NCBI GenBank assembly: GCA_964550025.1
Contig: CAZJYI010000005.1
Span: 1 to 64,000 of the forward strand
Reading direction: 5' to 3'
Length of the DNA stretch: 64,000 bases
Source: CAZJYI01 sp964550025
GTDB lineage: Bacteria; Verrucomicrobiota; Kiritimatiellia; UBA8416; CAYOBW01
Positions 27,201-36,700 of the stretch are shown one piece after another; the stretch's first letter is position 1, and every line of letters begins with the position of its first letter. The position numbers and the translations under genes were made by a program. Below the pieces are notes generated by a model, which saw only the letters and a program-made list of their open reading frames with translations, had not been told where the DNA came from and did no database searches.

Positions 27201-29831
27201 ACGCGTACGGCTGGCGCCGCCCTGCACGCGGATGCCACAATCGACCTGCCAAACGTCATCCTCGTCGGCAGCCAGGAACTCGGCCGAACAGGCGCGTTCC
27301 CAGGCCATCCCGCGGCTGGATCCGTGCGTGTAGATGCCGTTCGTGTTGCCGAAAAAGTCTTCCATCGGCATCGCGACCGATACGGACGGGATGTCACACA
27401 GCCCTGCCAGCAACCGTGCCTCGTAGGCGGCGGACAGCGTGACGTTGGTGTGCATGTCGTAGTCCCCCGCCGGTCCGCCCGACGGTTTCAGCATGTCGGG
27501 ATAGCCGGGCGGTTTGGTCTGCGTGAGCACGCCGTTGAGCCCGTTGGGGTCGAGGGTGTTGGTGTCCATCAGGATGTAGGTGTGGGTGTCGACGTCGGTT
27601 TCGCGCAGACCGGTCTTGTAGGCTCGGGTGCGGAGAATCGTGGTCTGGCTGACGGCAATCGGCCCCGAGTAGGGCGTGCTGTTCGTGGTCGGCGGTGTGC
27701 CGTCCGTCGTGTAGTAGATGTGTGCGCCGGGGGTAGCGCTGGTGATCACGACGTCAATGGGGTGATCGTAGAATCCGCGATCCAGGGAGAAGCGGGTGTC
27801 TGCTACGGGGAGAAAGCCGTTGGCGTCGTTGGGCCCGCCGGGGGTGGGTGCCTCGAAGTAGACGCTGCGCCCATCCAGGGGAGACAGGCCGTACGAAACA
27901 TCCGGGTCCTGGTCCGGGTAGTCGGTGCCCGCGGGGCCGAACTCGCTGACCACGGTCAGGTCGGGCCTGAACAGGCCGATGTACTCCCCGTCCGCATCCA
28001 GCCTGAAGGACGTGTGGAGGTTGCCGTTTGTGTCGGGCGCGCCGTCGCCGCTGGCAAACACCACCAGGTACCCTCCGGCGGGGATACGGGTGTCGATGGG
28101 GAACGTCCACTGGGCGGGGCGCGTGGGGTCATCGGCCAGGTGCCAGCCGCCGAGGTCGAACGGCGTTCCGCCGGCGTTGTGCAACTCGATCCAGTCATCG
28201 AGCCGGCCTGGGACTGCGTTGGATACGGGAGTGCTGTTGTTAGCGGCCATGAACTCGTTGATCCAGACGGGCGTATAATCGAGGGTGGAGAAACTCAGGG
28301 ATGGGGCCGTCCAGGCCGCGCCGGCCGGGCTAGTGGCCTGTACGGCCGCGAAGTAGAGCGTATCGGGTTGGAGACCGGACAGGGTGGTGGCGAACCCCGC
28401 CAGTTGACCGCCGAGGTGGCGCGAGGCCGCCCAGGCCGCGGGATTGGTCCCGCCATCGGCCGTGCCGTAGTGAACCGTGACGAGGGGGGCGTAGCCTCCC
28501 GCGTCGGCGATGCTGCCGTTGATGCCCGCGGTCGTGCCGGTGATGTCCGTGACACTGACCGTCCCCAGGACCGGCGGGGTGACCGTGGCGGTCGTAAAGG
28601 AAGTGGTGTCGGGCGCCCAGGCCGTGCCCGCACTGTTGGCGGCATAGCAGCGGTAGAAATACTCCGTTCCGAACGTCAGCGTGTCCAGCGCCGCGATGAA
28701 AGCGCCCGACTGCCTCCCGAGTGCGACCCCGAATTGCCAGCCGGGCGCATTCGTGCCGCCGTCGCTCGTGCCGTAGTACAGGGTAACCTGCGGGCTCTCG
28801 TTGCCGCTGTCGGTGACCGCCCCGCCGACTTCTGCGGAGTACGCCGTGATGTTCGATGCGGGTAGGTTGACGATGGCGGGCGCCGTGACGGGACCGGTAT
28901 GAATCCGCAGTCCTTCGCCGCTGCTTCCGTCCAGCACGATGAAAGCGTCCTGACCCGCTATCGTCCCGCCGGTTGTTCCCGTGGGGCCGGAGAGTCCCGT
29001 GGCGTAAACCCAGGTCGTTGCCTCTACCGCCATCGTCTCGCCAACCGTGTCCAGGGACAACGCCTCGTCGATCTCGGGCGCATCGAGTGCCAGGCCGTGG
29101 AATCTACCGAGCCCGTGTATGAGGGCAATTCGTTCGACCGGTATTCGCTCGTTCCAGATGCACGCGTCATCGACGCGTCCCTCGAGAGCGCGGGAGGTGC
29201 CGGCTGCGCTACCGACGAGTCCGGCGGCGGTCATGGTGTAGGGATCACGGTCGCCGGCCAGGCTCTGTACGTCGGACTGCTCCACGCCGTTGACGTACAT
29301 ACGCAGCGTGCCGTTTCCCTCGAAGGCGACGGCGAGGTGCTGCCACGTGTTCAGCGCAACGGCGCTCTCGCTGACCACGTCCCGGCGGCTTGCCCCGTCA
29401 TCCAGGTCGCACCGCCAGAACGTCGATCCGCCGCGCACATCGGCCTGCAGGCTGAAGTAGACCTGGCTGCCGCCCCCGTACGCGCCGGCGGCGACCACGC
29501 CTTGGTTGTCGTCCAGGCTCCCAAGTCGTACCCACGCGCTCATTGAACCGGCCGCGAACGTGCCGAGACGCCCGATGGAGTAGAAATCGTCTACCCCGTC
29601 GAAGGCAACTGCGCCCGCGGCCCGGCCCGTCCGGTCCTCGGCAGGAAGCGGGGAACCGTTTGCCGTCCCGTTGGTCCCGATTTCGGCGGCGGCATCGCCG
29701 TCCATCCGCGAGTACCACACCGGCGCCGCCACCCCTGACGTCGCCAATGCGGCAAGAAGGAGAATGACGCGACATCCGGCAACGAGTTCCCTGAAGACGT
29801 TCCACACCATATTCGAACACACCCCAAGCAA
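24288..29831 (-). CDS. Giant secreted CotH / LamG / lamin-tail-domain protein
   Basis: 1847 residues. A signal peptide (VILLLAALATSGVAAP) precedes a LamG-type domain (about 40-230, AVAFDGVDDFYSIG), two fibronectin-like repeats that share TLYYGTSDGGTN/TVHYGTADGGTN (320-520), a lamin-tail domain (VWINEFMAANNSTP...DWIELHN, about 530-680), a chitobiase-type C-terminal sandwich (HIYYTTDGTPPTTN), then a CotH domain (about 800-1170) with NRYGANADLKTGGNW and WQVYCWDSE. A second chitobiase-type sandwich and three more lamin-tail domains follow (RISEVMYHP, VINEVQAH, RITEIMYHP). CotH proteins are kinases in spore coats; in this architecture it probably acts on surface proteins. GC-rich and intact. ATG at 29810 is an alternative start. 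Confidence 0.85.
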   Translation of the reverse strand: MLGVCSNMVWNVFRELVAGCRVILLLAALATSGVAAPVWYSRMDGDAAAEIGTNGTANGSPLPAEDRTGRAAGAVAFDGVDDFYSIGRLGTFAAGSMSAWVRLGSLDDNQGVVAAGAYGGGSQVYFSLQADVRGGSTFWRCDLDDGASRRDVVSESAVALNTWQHLAVAFEGNGTLRMYVNGVEQSDVQSLAGDRDPYTMTAAGLVGSAAGTSRALEGRVDDACIWNERIPVERIALIHGLGRFHGLALDAPEIDEALSLDTVGETMAVEATTWVYATGLSGPTGTTGGTIAGQDAFIVLDGSSGEGLRIHTGPVTAPAIVNLPASNITAYSAEVGGAVTDSGNESPQVTLYYGTSDGGTNAPGWQFGVALGRQSGAFIAALDTLTFGTEYFYRCYAANSAGTAWAPDTTSFTTATVTPPVLGTVSVTDITGTTAGINGSIADAGGYAPLVTVHYGTADGGTNPAAWAASRHLGGQLAGFATTLSGLQPDTLYFAAVQATSPAGAAWTAPSLSFSTLDYTPVWINEFMAANNSTPVSNAVPGRLDDWIELHNAGGTPFDLGGWHLADDPTRPAQWTFPIDTRIPAGGYLVVFASGDGAPDTNGNLHTSFRLDADGEYIGLFRPDLTVVSEFGPAGTDYPDQDPDVSYGLSPLDGRSVYFEAPTPGGPNDANGFLPVADTRFSLDRGFYDHPIDVVITSATPGAHIYYTTDGTPPTTNSTPYSGPIAVSQTTILRTRAYKTGLRETDVDTHTYILMDTNTLDPNGLNGVLTQTKPPGYPDMLKPSGGPAGDYDMHTNVTLSAAYEARLLAGLCDIPSVSVAMPMEDFFGNTNGIYTHGSSRGMAWERACSAEFLAADEDDVWQVDCGIRVQGGASRTRTAKHSLSLRFRETYGPTKLREELFPESPVREFNVIVFRAGYNNSWIHWSGGQRDKGSMIRDQWVRDAMLEMGNPAAGRGFLVHLYVNGLYWGVHNLAERQDAAHYAAYNGGDEDTLFARNGSQWIDGDSTAANASWNAMKSLVSGGDWQAIQQALDVDHYIDYQIINRYGANADLKTGGNWRAAGGGPEQLPWQVYCWDSERVLESPTATTKPLDPVGIRGTLESQLEYQVRFADRLHRHFFNQGALTPQRCADRWMQHADALDRAIIAESARWGDYRRSSPYTRDAEWMTEQNRLLTEYFPVRSQFVLNRYKSDGLYPALSAPTVEPHGGRMSAGDEVVLLPAGTGEMLYTLDGTDPRLEGGTANPAAYVGTSVVTTRLARTTVVRARTRQAGEWSALTEATFLVGARDLRISEVMYHPVGRTAEFVEVMNAGTGTISLHGVRLVNGVTFDFTDSAISLLPPGECVVVVRDMTAFTNRYGAGLPVAGTYRGELDDNGEAVELLDALGTGVVAFAYNDGPGWPLCADGAGHSLVPIDPAAAQDGEWLSYGGHWRASAVIGGSPGLPDPPPARDVVINEVQAHTDYQAPWFSNDALELFNTTASTIVLNHWYLSDDITALDKWPIPTNTALPGKRWIVFDEVRHFNNPPGSGFGLSKGGESVFISYLPGNGHDRVADCVRYRGLENSVSWGRHPDGHDAWYTMPETLGQTNVLTLALDVRITEIMYHPPPTAMHPEDNAFHEYIELANPTTATVAFSNAVGTWRLSGGVEYVFPPDTSLASGEELLVVNFDPAVASNRLDFLSTYGLADGSVKLFGPYAGRLSNRGDRITLERPQAPDTPEDPVSWVLVDEVIYFDHGAWPASADGIGQSLSRSSVLITGNAPANWTAASPTPGAAAPIPPPSLSIFAGPSAITLEWDAPSSILYSVEWVDTLLHPDWAPLVVGAGGTPATVVDTQSVTRLQRFYRLRVLP

Positions 29832-30346
29832 ACGAAACCGGGATTATCCCACTGCACCGGCGGGAAGTCACGGCGGAACTACGAGGGTGTGGGGCACGGG
29901 TCCGCACGCGAAGAAGGTGGGTGGTTCCCCGTAGTAGGGGCGAGAGAGAAGGGAATCCCCGCCCCTTGCGGGCGGGATCGTTCAGGCTCCTCAGCTACAC
30001 GCCCCGCCCACGACCATTGCCCGAGCCCGCCGCGAGCGAGGAGCGCGCGAAGCTCCTCCCCTCCCTCTCCCCGGGCTCAGAAAAAGGGGGGGGTGAAGCG
30101 CACGCTCGTAGCACACAAACCTGAAGCTTCCCGGCGGCAAGCGCCGGGGATTCCTGCGGCACCCACTTTCTTCGCTTGCGCCCGCGGCACGAGAGCTCAA
30201 GCAAGAAGCGTGTTCTGCGAAGAAGGGCACTTGATGCAGCTGCGTCCGGGGCACTCTGCGACGCCATTGTGTCGTCGACAAGCGGCGGCGAATGACCCAT
30301 AGTGAACAGTCTTGGATGCGGCATGAGACAAAGGAGGAGTGCACCT
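29832..30346. other. 515-bp divergent intergenic region
   Basis: Lies between the CotH gene (minus) and the DUF1080 gene (plus) and should contain both promoters. It holds a partial GTAGT-family element (about 29865-29888) and a short GC hairpin, CCCGCCC CTTGC GGGCGGG, near 29968-29986. I see no gene. Confidence 0.5.
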
Positions 30347-31099
30347 GTGAGCAACATGAAGAGCATCGCACTGATCGTGGTATCGTTGAGCGTGGTTTCG
30401 ACGGGGTGGGGGAACAAGATATCGGAAGAGCAGCAGAAATGGGTCAAGCACTACCGGAAGCAGAAGAATGCCCCCAAGCCGGAGGAGATGCTGGTCAACA
30501 CAGACCCGGAGCCTGATCTGAGCACGGGGTTCGTGAACCTGTACAACGGCAAGGACCTCGCCGGCTGGACGCCGAGGGGCGGGAAGTGCAAGTTCGAGGC
30601 GAGGGGGGAAGCCATCGTCGGCACGTGCGTCAAGGGATCGCCAAGCACCTACCTGTCCACGGACAAGGACGACTACGCCGATTTCGTGTTCACCTGCGAA
30701 GTGAAGTGGGAGGTCGACGGGAATTCCGGCGTGATGTTCCGCGCGCAGACCAAGGGGGCCGAGGGAAAGGAAACCGTCTTCGGGCCCCAGGCCGAGATGG
30801 AGGGCTTTGCCAAGCAACGCTACTGGTCCGGCGGTATCTACGGGCAGAGCTGCGGGGGGTGGTACTACCCGCTGTGGCTGGAAGCGCACAAAGAGGCACG
30901 CGAGGCGTTGCGCGAGGGCGAATGGAACCGCCTGACAATCAGGGCGGCGGGAGATGCCGTCAAGACCTGGCTGAACGGCAAAGCGGCGGCGCACTGGAAG
31001 ACCGACACCTACCTGAAGGGTTTCTTCGCGCTGCAGGTCCACTCCGGCAAGGCCGGTACGATTTGCTTCCGCAACATCAAAGTGAAAGAGCTGACGTAG
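30347..31099 (+). CDS. DUF1080 family secreted sugar-hydrolase-like protein
   Basis: About 250 residues of the DUF1080 (3-keto-disaccharide hydrolase) concanavalin-like fold. Signal peptide SIALIVVSLSVVSTGWGN, then the family opening FVNLYNGKDLAGWTPRGGKC, the core NSGVMFRAQTKG, the metal/substrate region GGIYGQSCGGWYYP, WNRLTIRAAGDAVKTWLNG and the terminal strand GTICFRNIKVKEL. I start at the GTG at 30347, nine bases after AGGAGG; the ATG three codons later is possible. These proteins are abundant in PVC bacteria and are thought to cleave oxidised disaccharides. Confidence 0.88.
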   Translation: MSNMKSIALIVVSLSVVSTGWGNKISEEQQKWVKHYRKQKNAPKPEEMLVNTDPEPDLSTGFVNLYNGKDLAGWTPRGGKCKFEARGEAIVGTCVKGSPSTYLSTDKDDYADFVFTCEVKWEVDGNSGVMFRAQTKGAEGKETVFGPQAEMEGFAKQRYWSGGIYGQSCGGWYYPLWLEAHKEAREALREGEWNRLTIRAAGDAVKTWLNGKAAAHWKTDTYLKGFFALQVHSGKAGTICFRNIKVKELT

Positions 31100-31137
31100 T
31101 GTCCCGCTCCCGCGGATGCCAACGTGTCGCAACCGGG

Positions 31138-31638
31138 TTACCCTTGTTCTCGGTCGCGCAGATACTCCAGGTCAACGAGGTCCTTGGCGCGTCCCGAGGC
31201 TTCCTTGTTCTTCATCAGCGCACGTGGGCCAATGTAGTGAATGGGGATGGTCCCGCCGTTGTCCGGCAAAGCCGCGCTGGTTCGCTCGTTCCATGCTTCC
31301 TCGAAGGATACGCCGCTGATCCGGTTGATGAGATCGATCCGGTTGGGAGGGACCCCAAACTGGAGGATGAGACCCTCCTCCAGCAGTTCGTCAGCGCTCG
31401 ACAGGTCGGGCACAATCCCGTTCCAGAACTCCAGCAGGGCAGCATGGAGTCGTTCCGCGTTGGCCGGGTTCCTCGCGTAGAAGAAGTCGACATCGCCCGT
31501 CAGTCGTGCATAGCCGTAGTAGATAACGGCTTCGCCTCCAACGATGAGGTATTGGACCTCGTGAGCGACCAAGAGCCGCAGGAAATCCGTGATATCCGGC
31601 GAAAAGGAACCAGCTTCTAGTTGCTCCCGTTGTGCCAT
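31138..31638 (-). CDS. Nucleotidyltransferase-fold toxin-like protein
   Basis: 166 residues starting MAQREQLE. Fold signature of MNT/AbiEii-like nucleotidyltransferases: YLIVGGEAVIYYGYARLTGDVDFFY contains the GG helix and the Asp-x-Asp pair, and the C-terminal half RIDLINRISGVSFEEAW plus KNKEASGRAKDLVDLEYL matches the family of stand-alone transferases paired with short partners. Such proteins add nucleotides to RNA or protein, and several act as toxins. Its start overlaps a small upstream gene by 22 bases. Confidence 0.78.
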   Translation of the reverse strand: MAQREQLEAGSFSPDITDFLRLLVAHEVQYLIVGGEAVIYYGYARLTGDVDFFYARNPANAERLHAALLEFWNGIVPDLSSADELLEEGLILQFGVPPNRIDLINRISGVSFEEAWNERTSAALPDNGGTIPIHYIGPRALMKNKEASGRAKDLVDLEYLRDREQG

Positions 31639-31796
31639 GCTCTGACATCCTTCCGCGGACCGTACGCCCTGCATTGCAGCGCACGCGCGATGCGTATGCG
31701 CTCACGGGGCGACATCGCCAGTTGCTGGCGTCTGTCCCACTCGTCCGCTTCCTCGAAAGACCTGGCCCTGTGTGCAACTCTTTCCATTGGGACCAT
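31617..31796 (-). CDS. Small partner protein of the nucleotidyltransferase
   Basis: 59 residues, starting MVPMERVAHRARSFEEADEW and continuing RRQQLAMSPRERIRIARALQ with a conserved-looking RAYGP near the end. Short proteins with this helix-rich MSPEER-like motif commonly precede nucleotidyltransferase-fold genes, so I infer an antitoxin or adaptor. The overlap with the next gene indicates coupled translation. A second ATG three codons on (31787) is an alternative start. Confidence 0.65.
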   Translation of the reverse strand: MVPMERVAHRARSFEEADEWDRRQQLAMSPRERIRIARALQCRAYGPRKDVRAWHNGSN

Positions 31797-31863
31797 TATG
31801 GGGTGATCGGCGTCCGGCTGCAATTCCCGATTATCGGGTGCGCAGGGATTGTCAGTACGGTCT

Positions 31864-32232
31864 CCCGTAGCGCCCCGCTCCCGGGGGGTGACCCGTAGCG
31901 CGGGAGTTCGTCCCGCGCATGAGCGTGGTGGGCGAACGTGTAGCGAGAGAATGCGACCCTCGGGCCTGTGTCTCACGAGACGTTCTCCCCTACACGCACA
32001 AACGCGGATCAGATGCCCGCGCTACAGCTCGCGTACTCCTGCACCTGCTCGTACACGCCCATCTCTCACGGTGACAATCCGCAATTCCCAGCGGACGCAT
32101 CTGCGATTCGTTGCGCAAGCTGGTTTTCCCGCCGGGGACCGCCTCACGGCGGAACTACGAACGCCGGCGCACCCGTTTGTAGTGCGCTCGTAAGAGCGTC
32201 CCCCACTCAGAGCGCAACGAATCGCAGATGCG
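31864..32232. repeat. Cluster of palindromic elements in a 570-bp intergenic region
   Basis: Between the nucleotidyltransferase pair and the sulfatase at 32367. It contains CCGTAGCG-type hairpins (GCGCGGGA GTTCG TCCCGCGC at 31898-31918), GTCTCACGAGAC near 31972, and two GTAGT-family elements (32134-32162 and 32175-32204). A 21-bp perfect inverted repeat (32096-32116 and 32212-32232, CGCATCTGCGATTCGTTGCGC) encloses the last two. No gene seen. Confidence 0.7.
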
Positions 32233-32366
32233 CCCGTTCCCAGGCGGACGCAATGTCGTCTATGGCATTTGTCCGGGTTTCTGCTATTGTGATTGTCCGT
32301 CCGATATGAGGACGGGATGGCATCTTCACGTGGCCGGACCAGCGAACTGAGGCAAAGGAGAACACG

Positions 32367-33746
32367 ATGAAGCGAATAGTGATGGCATTGGTTGTGGCGC
32401 TGGGAATACACGTTGCCGCCGACGCGGCCACGAAACCGAACGTCCTGTTTGTCGCCGTGGACGATCTCAATCACTGGGTGGGATACACGGAGCGCAACCC
32501 GCAGGCTAAGACGCCGAACATTGACCGGCTGTCGAAGATGGGGGTGTCGTTCTCGAATGCCCACTGCACGGCGCCGGCCTGCAACCCCTCGCGGGCTTCG
32601 CTGATGTCGGGGATGCGCCCGAGTACCACGGGTTGCTACCTGAACGGGCATACGTGGACGAAGTACATCAAAGAGGGGCTGGCGCTGAACCATCACTTCC
32701 GAAAAGCCGGCTATTGGACGGTGGCGATGGGCAAGATCTATCACGGGCACGGCAACACGGGCTACCCGTCGGGCTGGGACGAATACCCGAATCTCCCCGT
32801 GTCGTCGGGGGGCGGGGCCGATAAGTACCAGGGGTTCCATCAGCCGATGCCACTCGATATGAAGGACCAGGACCTGGGCGACTGGCACACGGTCGATTAC
32901 TGCATTGAGCAGTTGCAGAAGGACCACGACAAACCCTTCTTTGTCGCCTGTGGGCTGATCAAGCCGCATCTGCCCTGGGCCGTGCCGCGGAAGTACTACG
33001 ACATGTTCCCGCTGGACACGGTCAAGCTCCCGCCGCACATCGAGAACGACCTGAAAGACGTCCCCCCGGCCGGGGTGAGGATGGCCAGGCCAACCGGCGA
33101 TCACGCCAAGTTCCTGAAGAGCGGTCGTTGGAAGGCGGCGATTCAGTCCTACCTGGCGACGTGCGCGTACGTTGACGTGAATATCGGCCGCCTGCTGGAT
33201 GCGTTTCTGGCCAGCAAGTACAAGGACAACACGATCATCGTCCTGTGGGGGGATCACGGCTGGCACCTGGGAGAGAAGGAGCACTGGCGCAAGTTCGCGC
33301 TCTGGGAGGAGGCCACGCGCGCGCCTTTGATCTGGGTCGCTCCGGGCGTGACGAAGGCCGGCGCCGTCTGCGATCAGCCCGTGGATTTCCTGACCATCTA
33401 CCCCACGCTTTGCGACCTGGCCGGTCTGCCGATTCCGGAACACGTGGAAGGCAAAAGCCTCAAGCCGTTGCTCGAGAATCCTGACGCGAAGTGGGATGAG
33501 GTAGCCATGACGACGCATGGCTACAAGAATCACGCCGTGCGCACCGACCGATGGCGCTACATCCGCTATGCGGATGGAAGCGAGGAGCTTTACGACCACG
33601 ACAGTGATCAGTATGAGTACAAGAACGAGGCGGACAATCCTGAGCTCAAGGCCGTCAAAGCCAAGCTGGCCGAGATGCTGCCGGGGAAAAACGCCCCGAT
33701 GGGGAAGGTGAGTGCCAAGAAGAAGACGAAGAAGGTGAAACGATGA
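32367..33746 (+). CDS. Secreted type I sulfatase, iduronate-2-sulfatase-like
   Basis: 459 residues, signal peptide cut near HVAADAA. Motifs: NVLFVAVDDLNHWVGY (metal site), CNPSR with the formylglycine Cys at residue 72, MGKIYHGHGN, FVACGLIKPHLPW, and LWGDHGWHLGEKEHWRK. This matches the iduronate-2-sulfatase subgroup that removes sulfate from uronic-acid-containing polysaccharides. An anaerobic or aerobic maturase must be encoded elsewhere. AAAGGAG precedes the ATG. Ends with a Lys-rich tail and overlaps the next gene by ATGA, so the sulfatase and the propeller are made together. Confidence 0.92.
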   Translation: MKRIVMALVVALGIHVAADAATKPNVLFVAVDDLNHWVGYTERNPQAKTPNIDRLSKMGVSFSNAHCTAPACNPSRASLMSGMRPSTTGCYLNGHTWTKYIKEGLALNHHFRKAGYWTVAMGKIYHGHGNTGYPSGWDEYPNLPVSSGGGADKYQGFHQPMPLDMKDQDLGDWHTVDYCIEQLQKDHDKPFFVACGLIKPHLPWAVPRKYYDMFPLDTVKLPPHIENDLKDVPPAGVRMARPTGDHAKFLKSGRWKAAIQSYLATCAYVDVNIGRLLDAFLASKYKDNTIIVLWGDHGWHLGEKEHWRKFALWEEATRAPLIWVAPGVTKAGAVCDQPVDFLTIYPTLCDLAGLPIPEHVEGKSLKPLLENPDAKWDEVAMTTHGYKNHAVRTDRWRYIRYADGSEELYDHDSDQYEYKNEADNPELKAVKAKLAEMLPGKNAPMGKVSAKKKTKKVKR

Positions 33747-36700
33747 AACGGACCATGTTGATACTGACGGCGTTAGTGATGGCTGCAGCTCTTGGGGGTG
33801 CGGCAGCCCCGATAAGGCCCGGCGTGACGGTGGTGCTTGATGCGTCCTCGGCAGAGGAGCTGGTGAAGCATGCCGGGAACGAGGTGAACCTGGTACATGG
33901 GCTCGTCAGGGATGCGGCCGCGGTCGCCAGACTGAACGCGGGGCTACTTGCCGCAGGGAAGGCCGGTCGAATCACGGTCAGCGCCTGGGACGGGACCCGC
34001 ATTCCGTTTGTCGCGGACACCGTGAATGTGATCGTTGTGGCAAGTGGCGAGTGGCAAGTGGCGAGTGGCGACATCAAGAGGGCGTTGGCGCCGTACGGCG
34101 TTGTCGTTGACCGCGCGGGCAGGGCGCTCTGGGAGAAGCCGTGGCCAGAGGCCATGGATGAGTGGCCGCATTACTTGTATGCCCCGAACGGGAACTCGGT
34201 GGCGAAGGACGAACTGATTGGTGCGCCTCGCCGTATCAAGTGGCTTGCCGGCCCGAAGATGCTGAGACACCACGACCATCTGCCCAGCCTCAACGCGATG
34301 GTCTCGAGCGGCGGTCGCGTCTTCTACATCTTCGACGAAGCATCCAGCGCCTCGATCCTGTTTCCTCCGAAGTGGAGCCTGATCGCGAGGGACGCCTTCA
34401 ACGGGGTCGTGCTGTGGAAGAAGCAGATCCCGGAATGGCACCCGCACCTGTGGCCGTTGAAGAGCATGCCTGCCACCCTGCCGCGTCGGTTGGTCTCCAT
34501 TGGCAACGACGTCTACGTGACCCTGGGGATTAAGGCGCCGGTGACGCAGCTCAACGCGGTCGACGGCAGCCGGGTGAAGGTCTTCGCCGGGTCGGAGAGG
34601 TGCGAAGAGATCATCGTTGCGGGTGACACGCTCCTCGCTCTCTGCCTGCGCGGTAAAGGCCCCCTGGACGACATGGACGCCAAGCGGGGGGAATACGGCA
34701 AGGACGGCCGGGCAACGGGCTTTCCGTTCTTGAAGAACCTGATGGGCAGCAATACGTCGCCCCTCTGGCTGAATGCTGAACGGCGGCTGATTGCCTACGA
34801 CCTGAAGTCGGGCAAAGAGAAGTGGCGCGCCGACGGCAAATACGCGCCTCTCAGTCTGGCCACCGACAACAGGCGCGTCTACTTCCACAACAGCAAGTCG
34901 CTGCAGGCGCTGGACTTCGAGACCGGAAAGAAGCTGTGGACTTCCGACGCCGTTCGGATCTGGGAGGCGTTCTACGCCTGCTACGGTGCTTCCCTGGTTG
35001 TGCACGATGACGTCGTCATCTTCTCGGGCGGCGAGAACTACGACTGGCAGCCGCCTGGCACGAAGCGGGGCGCTGACGACACCATGACGGCCGTTTCAGC
35101 CGTCGACGGCAAGAAGCTCTGGAGTGCGGCACACCCTTCGTCGGGCTACCGCAGCCCGGAGGACCTGTTGATCGCGCAGGGGCTGGTCTGGGCTCCCGAC
35201 TCCATGAAGAAGGGCTCATCGACGCTGAACGGTCTCGATCCGAGAACGGGCGAGGTCAAACGGTCGGTCGAATTGAACTTCCAGCATGGCTTCCATCACC
35301 GGTGCTATTCGTCCCGTGCGACCGAGACGTACATGCTTGCCTCCAAAGTGGGCATCAACACCATAGCGTTCGATGGCAGCGAAACTGTCAATGATCAATG
35401 GGTGCGGGGGGCGTGCGGCTACGGCTTCATGCCCGCCAACGGCCTTATCTACGCCACGCCCGACCCCTGCAACTGCTTCCCGGAATCCAAGTTGAACGGT
35501 TTCGTGGCGCTCGCGAAGGCCAACCCGGAGCTCGAGGCCTACCGGAAGAAGTCCGCCGCTCTGATCAAGGCGGAAAGGGGACAGGCGGCCGGCGTCCAGG
35601 CGTCGGCTCTCTTGACCAAGGCCCCTTACTCATGGCCTACCTATCGCGCAAACGCGGCCAGAAGCTCTTCGACGGCGAATGCGCTCCCGGGGACCTTCGG
35701 CCAGGTCTGGAAACAGAAACTCGGAGGCAGGTTGTCGGCGCCCGTCGTTGCGAGCGGCCGTGTCTACGTGTCGGCGATTGATGCGAATCAGATCATCGCC
35801 GTCGGTGTTGACTCGGGAAAGACGGAGTGGGCACATGTGGCCGGCAGCCGGGTGGATTCGCCCCCCACGGTGGTGGGCAAGCTGCTCTACTTCGGCGCGG
35901 CCGACGGAACGGTGACGTGTCTGAAGGCCGACGATGGCGGGACGGTCTGGCGGCGGCGCCTGGCCCCGACCGAGGAGAGAATCGTCAGCGACGGCCGCAT
36001 CGAGTCGGTCTGGCCCGCGCACGGCTCCGTGACCTACCATGCGGGCTTGATCTATGCTGTTGCGGGCCGGAACATGTTCGTCGACGGCGGCCTCACCATA
36101 GCAGCCCTGGACCCGCTGACGGGCGAGGCGAAGCACATCACGACCCACAGTCTGGAAGGCCAGACGTCCGGTATGAACGCGGTCCCGGCGAAGACCGATA
36201 TCCTGTCGGCTTCCGGGGCGAACCTGTTCATGCGGTCGTTGGCCTACAACGGCAAGTGCGAGCGGGTCGACCAGCGAACGCGGCACATCTTCTCGGTCAA
36301 CGGCTACCTCAACGACTCGTGGTTCCATCGCTGCTTCTGGACCTATGCCCCGAGCTGGAGCGGAGGATGCGGCGGTTTCGGCGGGACGGGCAACAGCAAC
36401 CATTCGGGGCGGATCATGGCGTCCGACAAAGCCGACCTCTACGCGTTTGGTCGCGGGCGGTACGGATGGGGGTCGACGTTTACCTACCAGCTCTACAAAG
36501 CCCCGCTGGCGATGGCGGCTCCCACTCCTGCTCCGGCAGCGTCAAAGAAGAAGGGCAGAAAGAAGCGGGGAGGAGGAGCGAAGAAGAGCCCGAGAACGTG
36601 GTCCGTTGATATCCCGATCCTTGCCCATTCCATCATCAAGTCGCGCGACAAGCTCCTGGTGACCGGGCCGGAGAGACTGTACGACGAAAACGAGACCGTT

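Noticed and set aside
26424..28865. 813-codon plus-strand frame opposite the CotH gene
   Set aside because: Val/Gly/Arg-rich translation without domains or ribosome site; the minus strand encodes clear LamG, CotH and lamin-tail domains.
32022..33599. 525-codon minus-strand frame opposite the sulfatase
   Set aside because: It crosses palindromic repeats and opposes a well-supported sulfatase; no motif.
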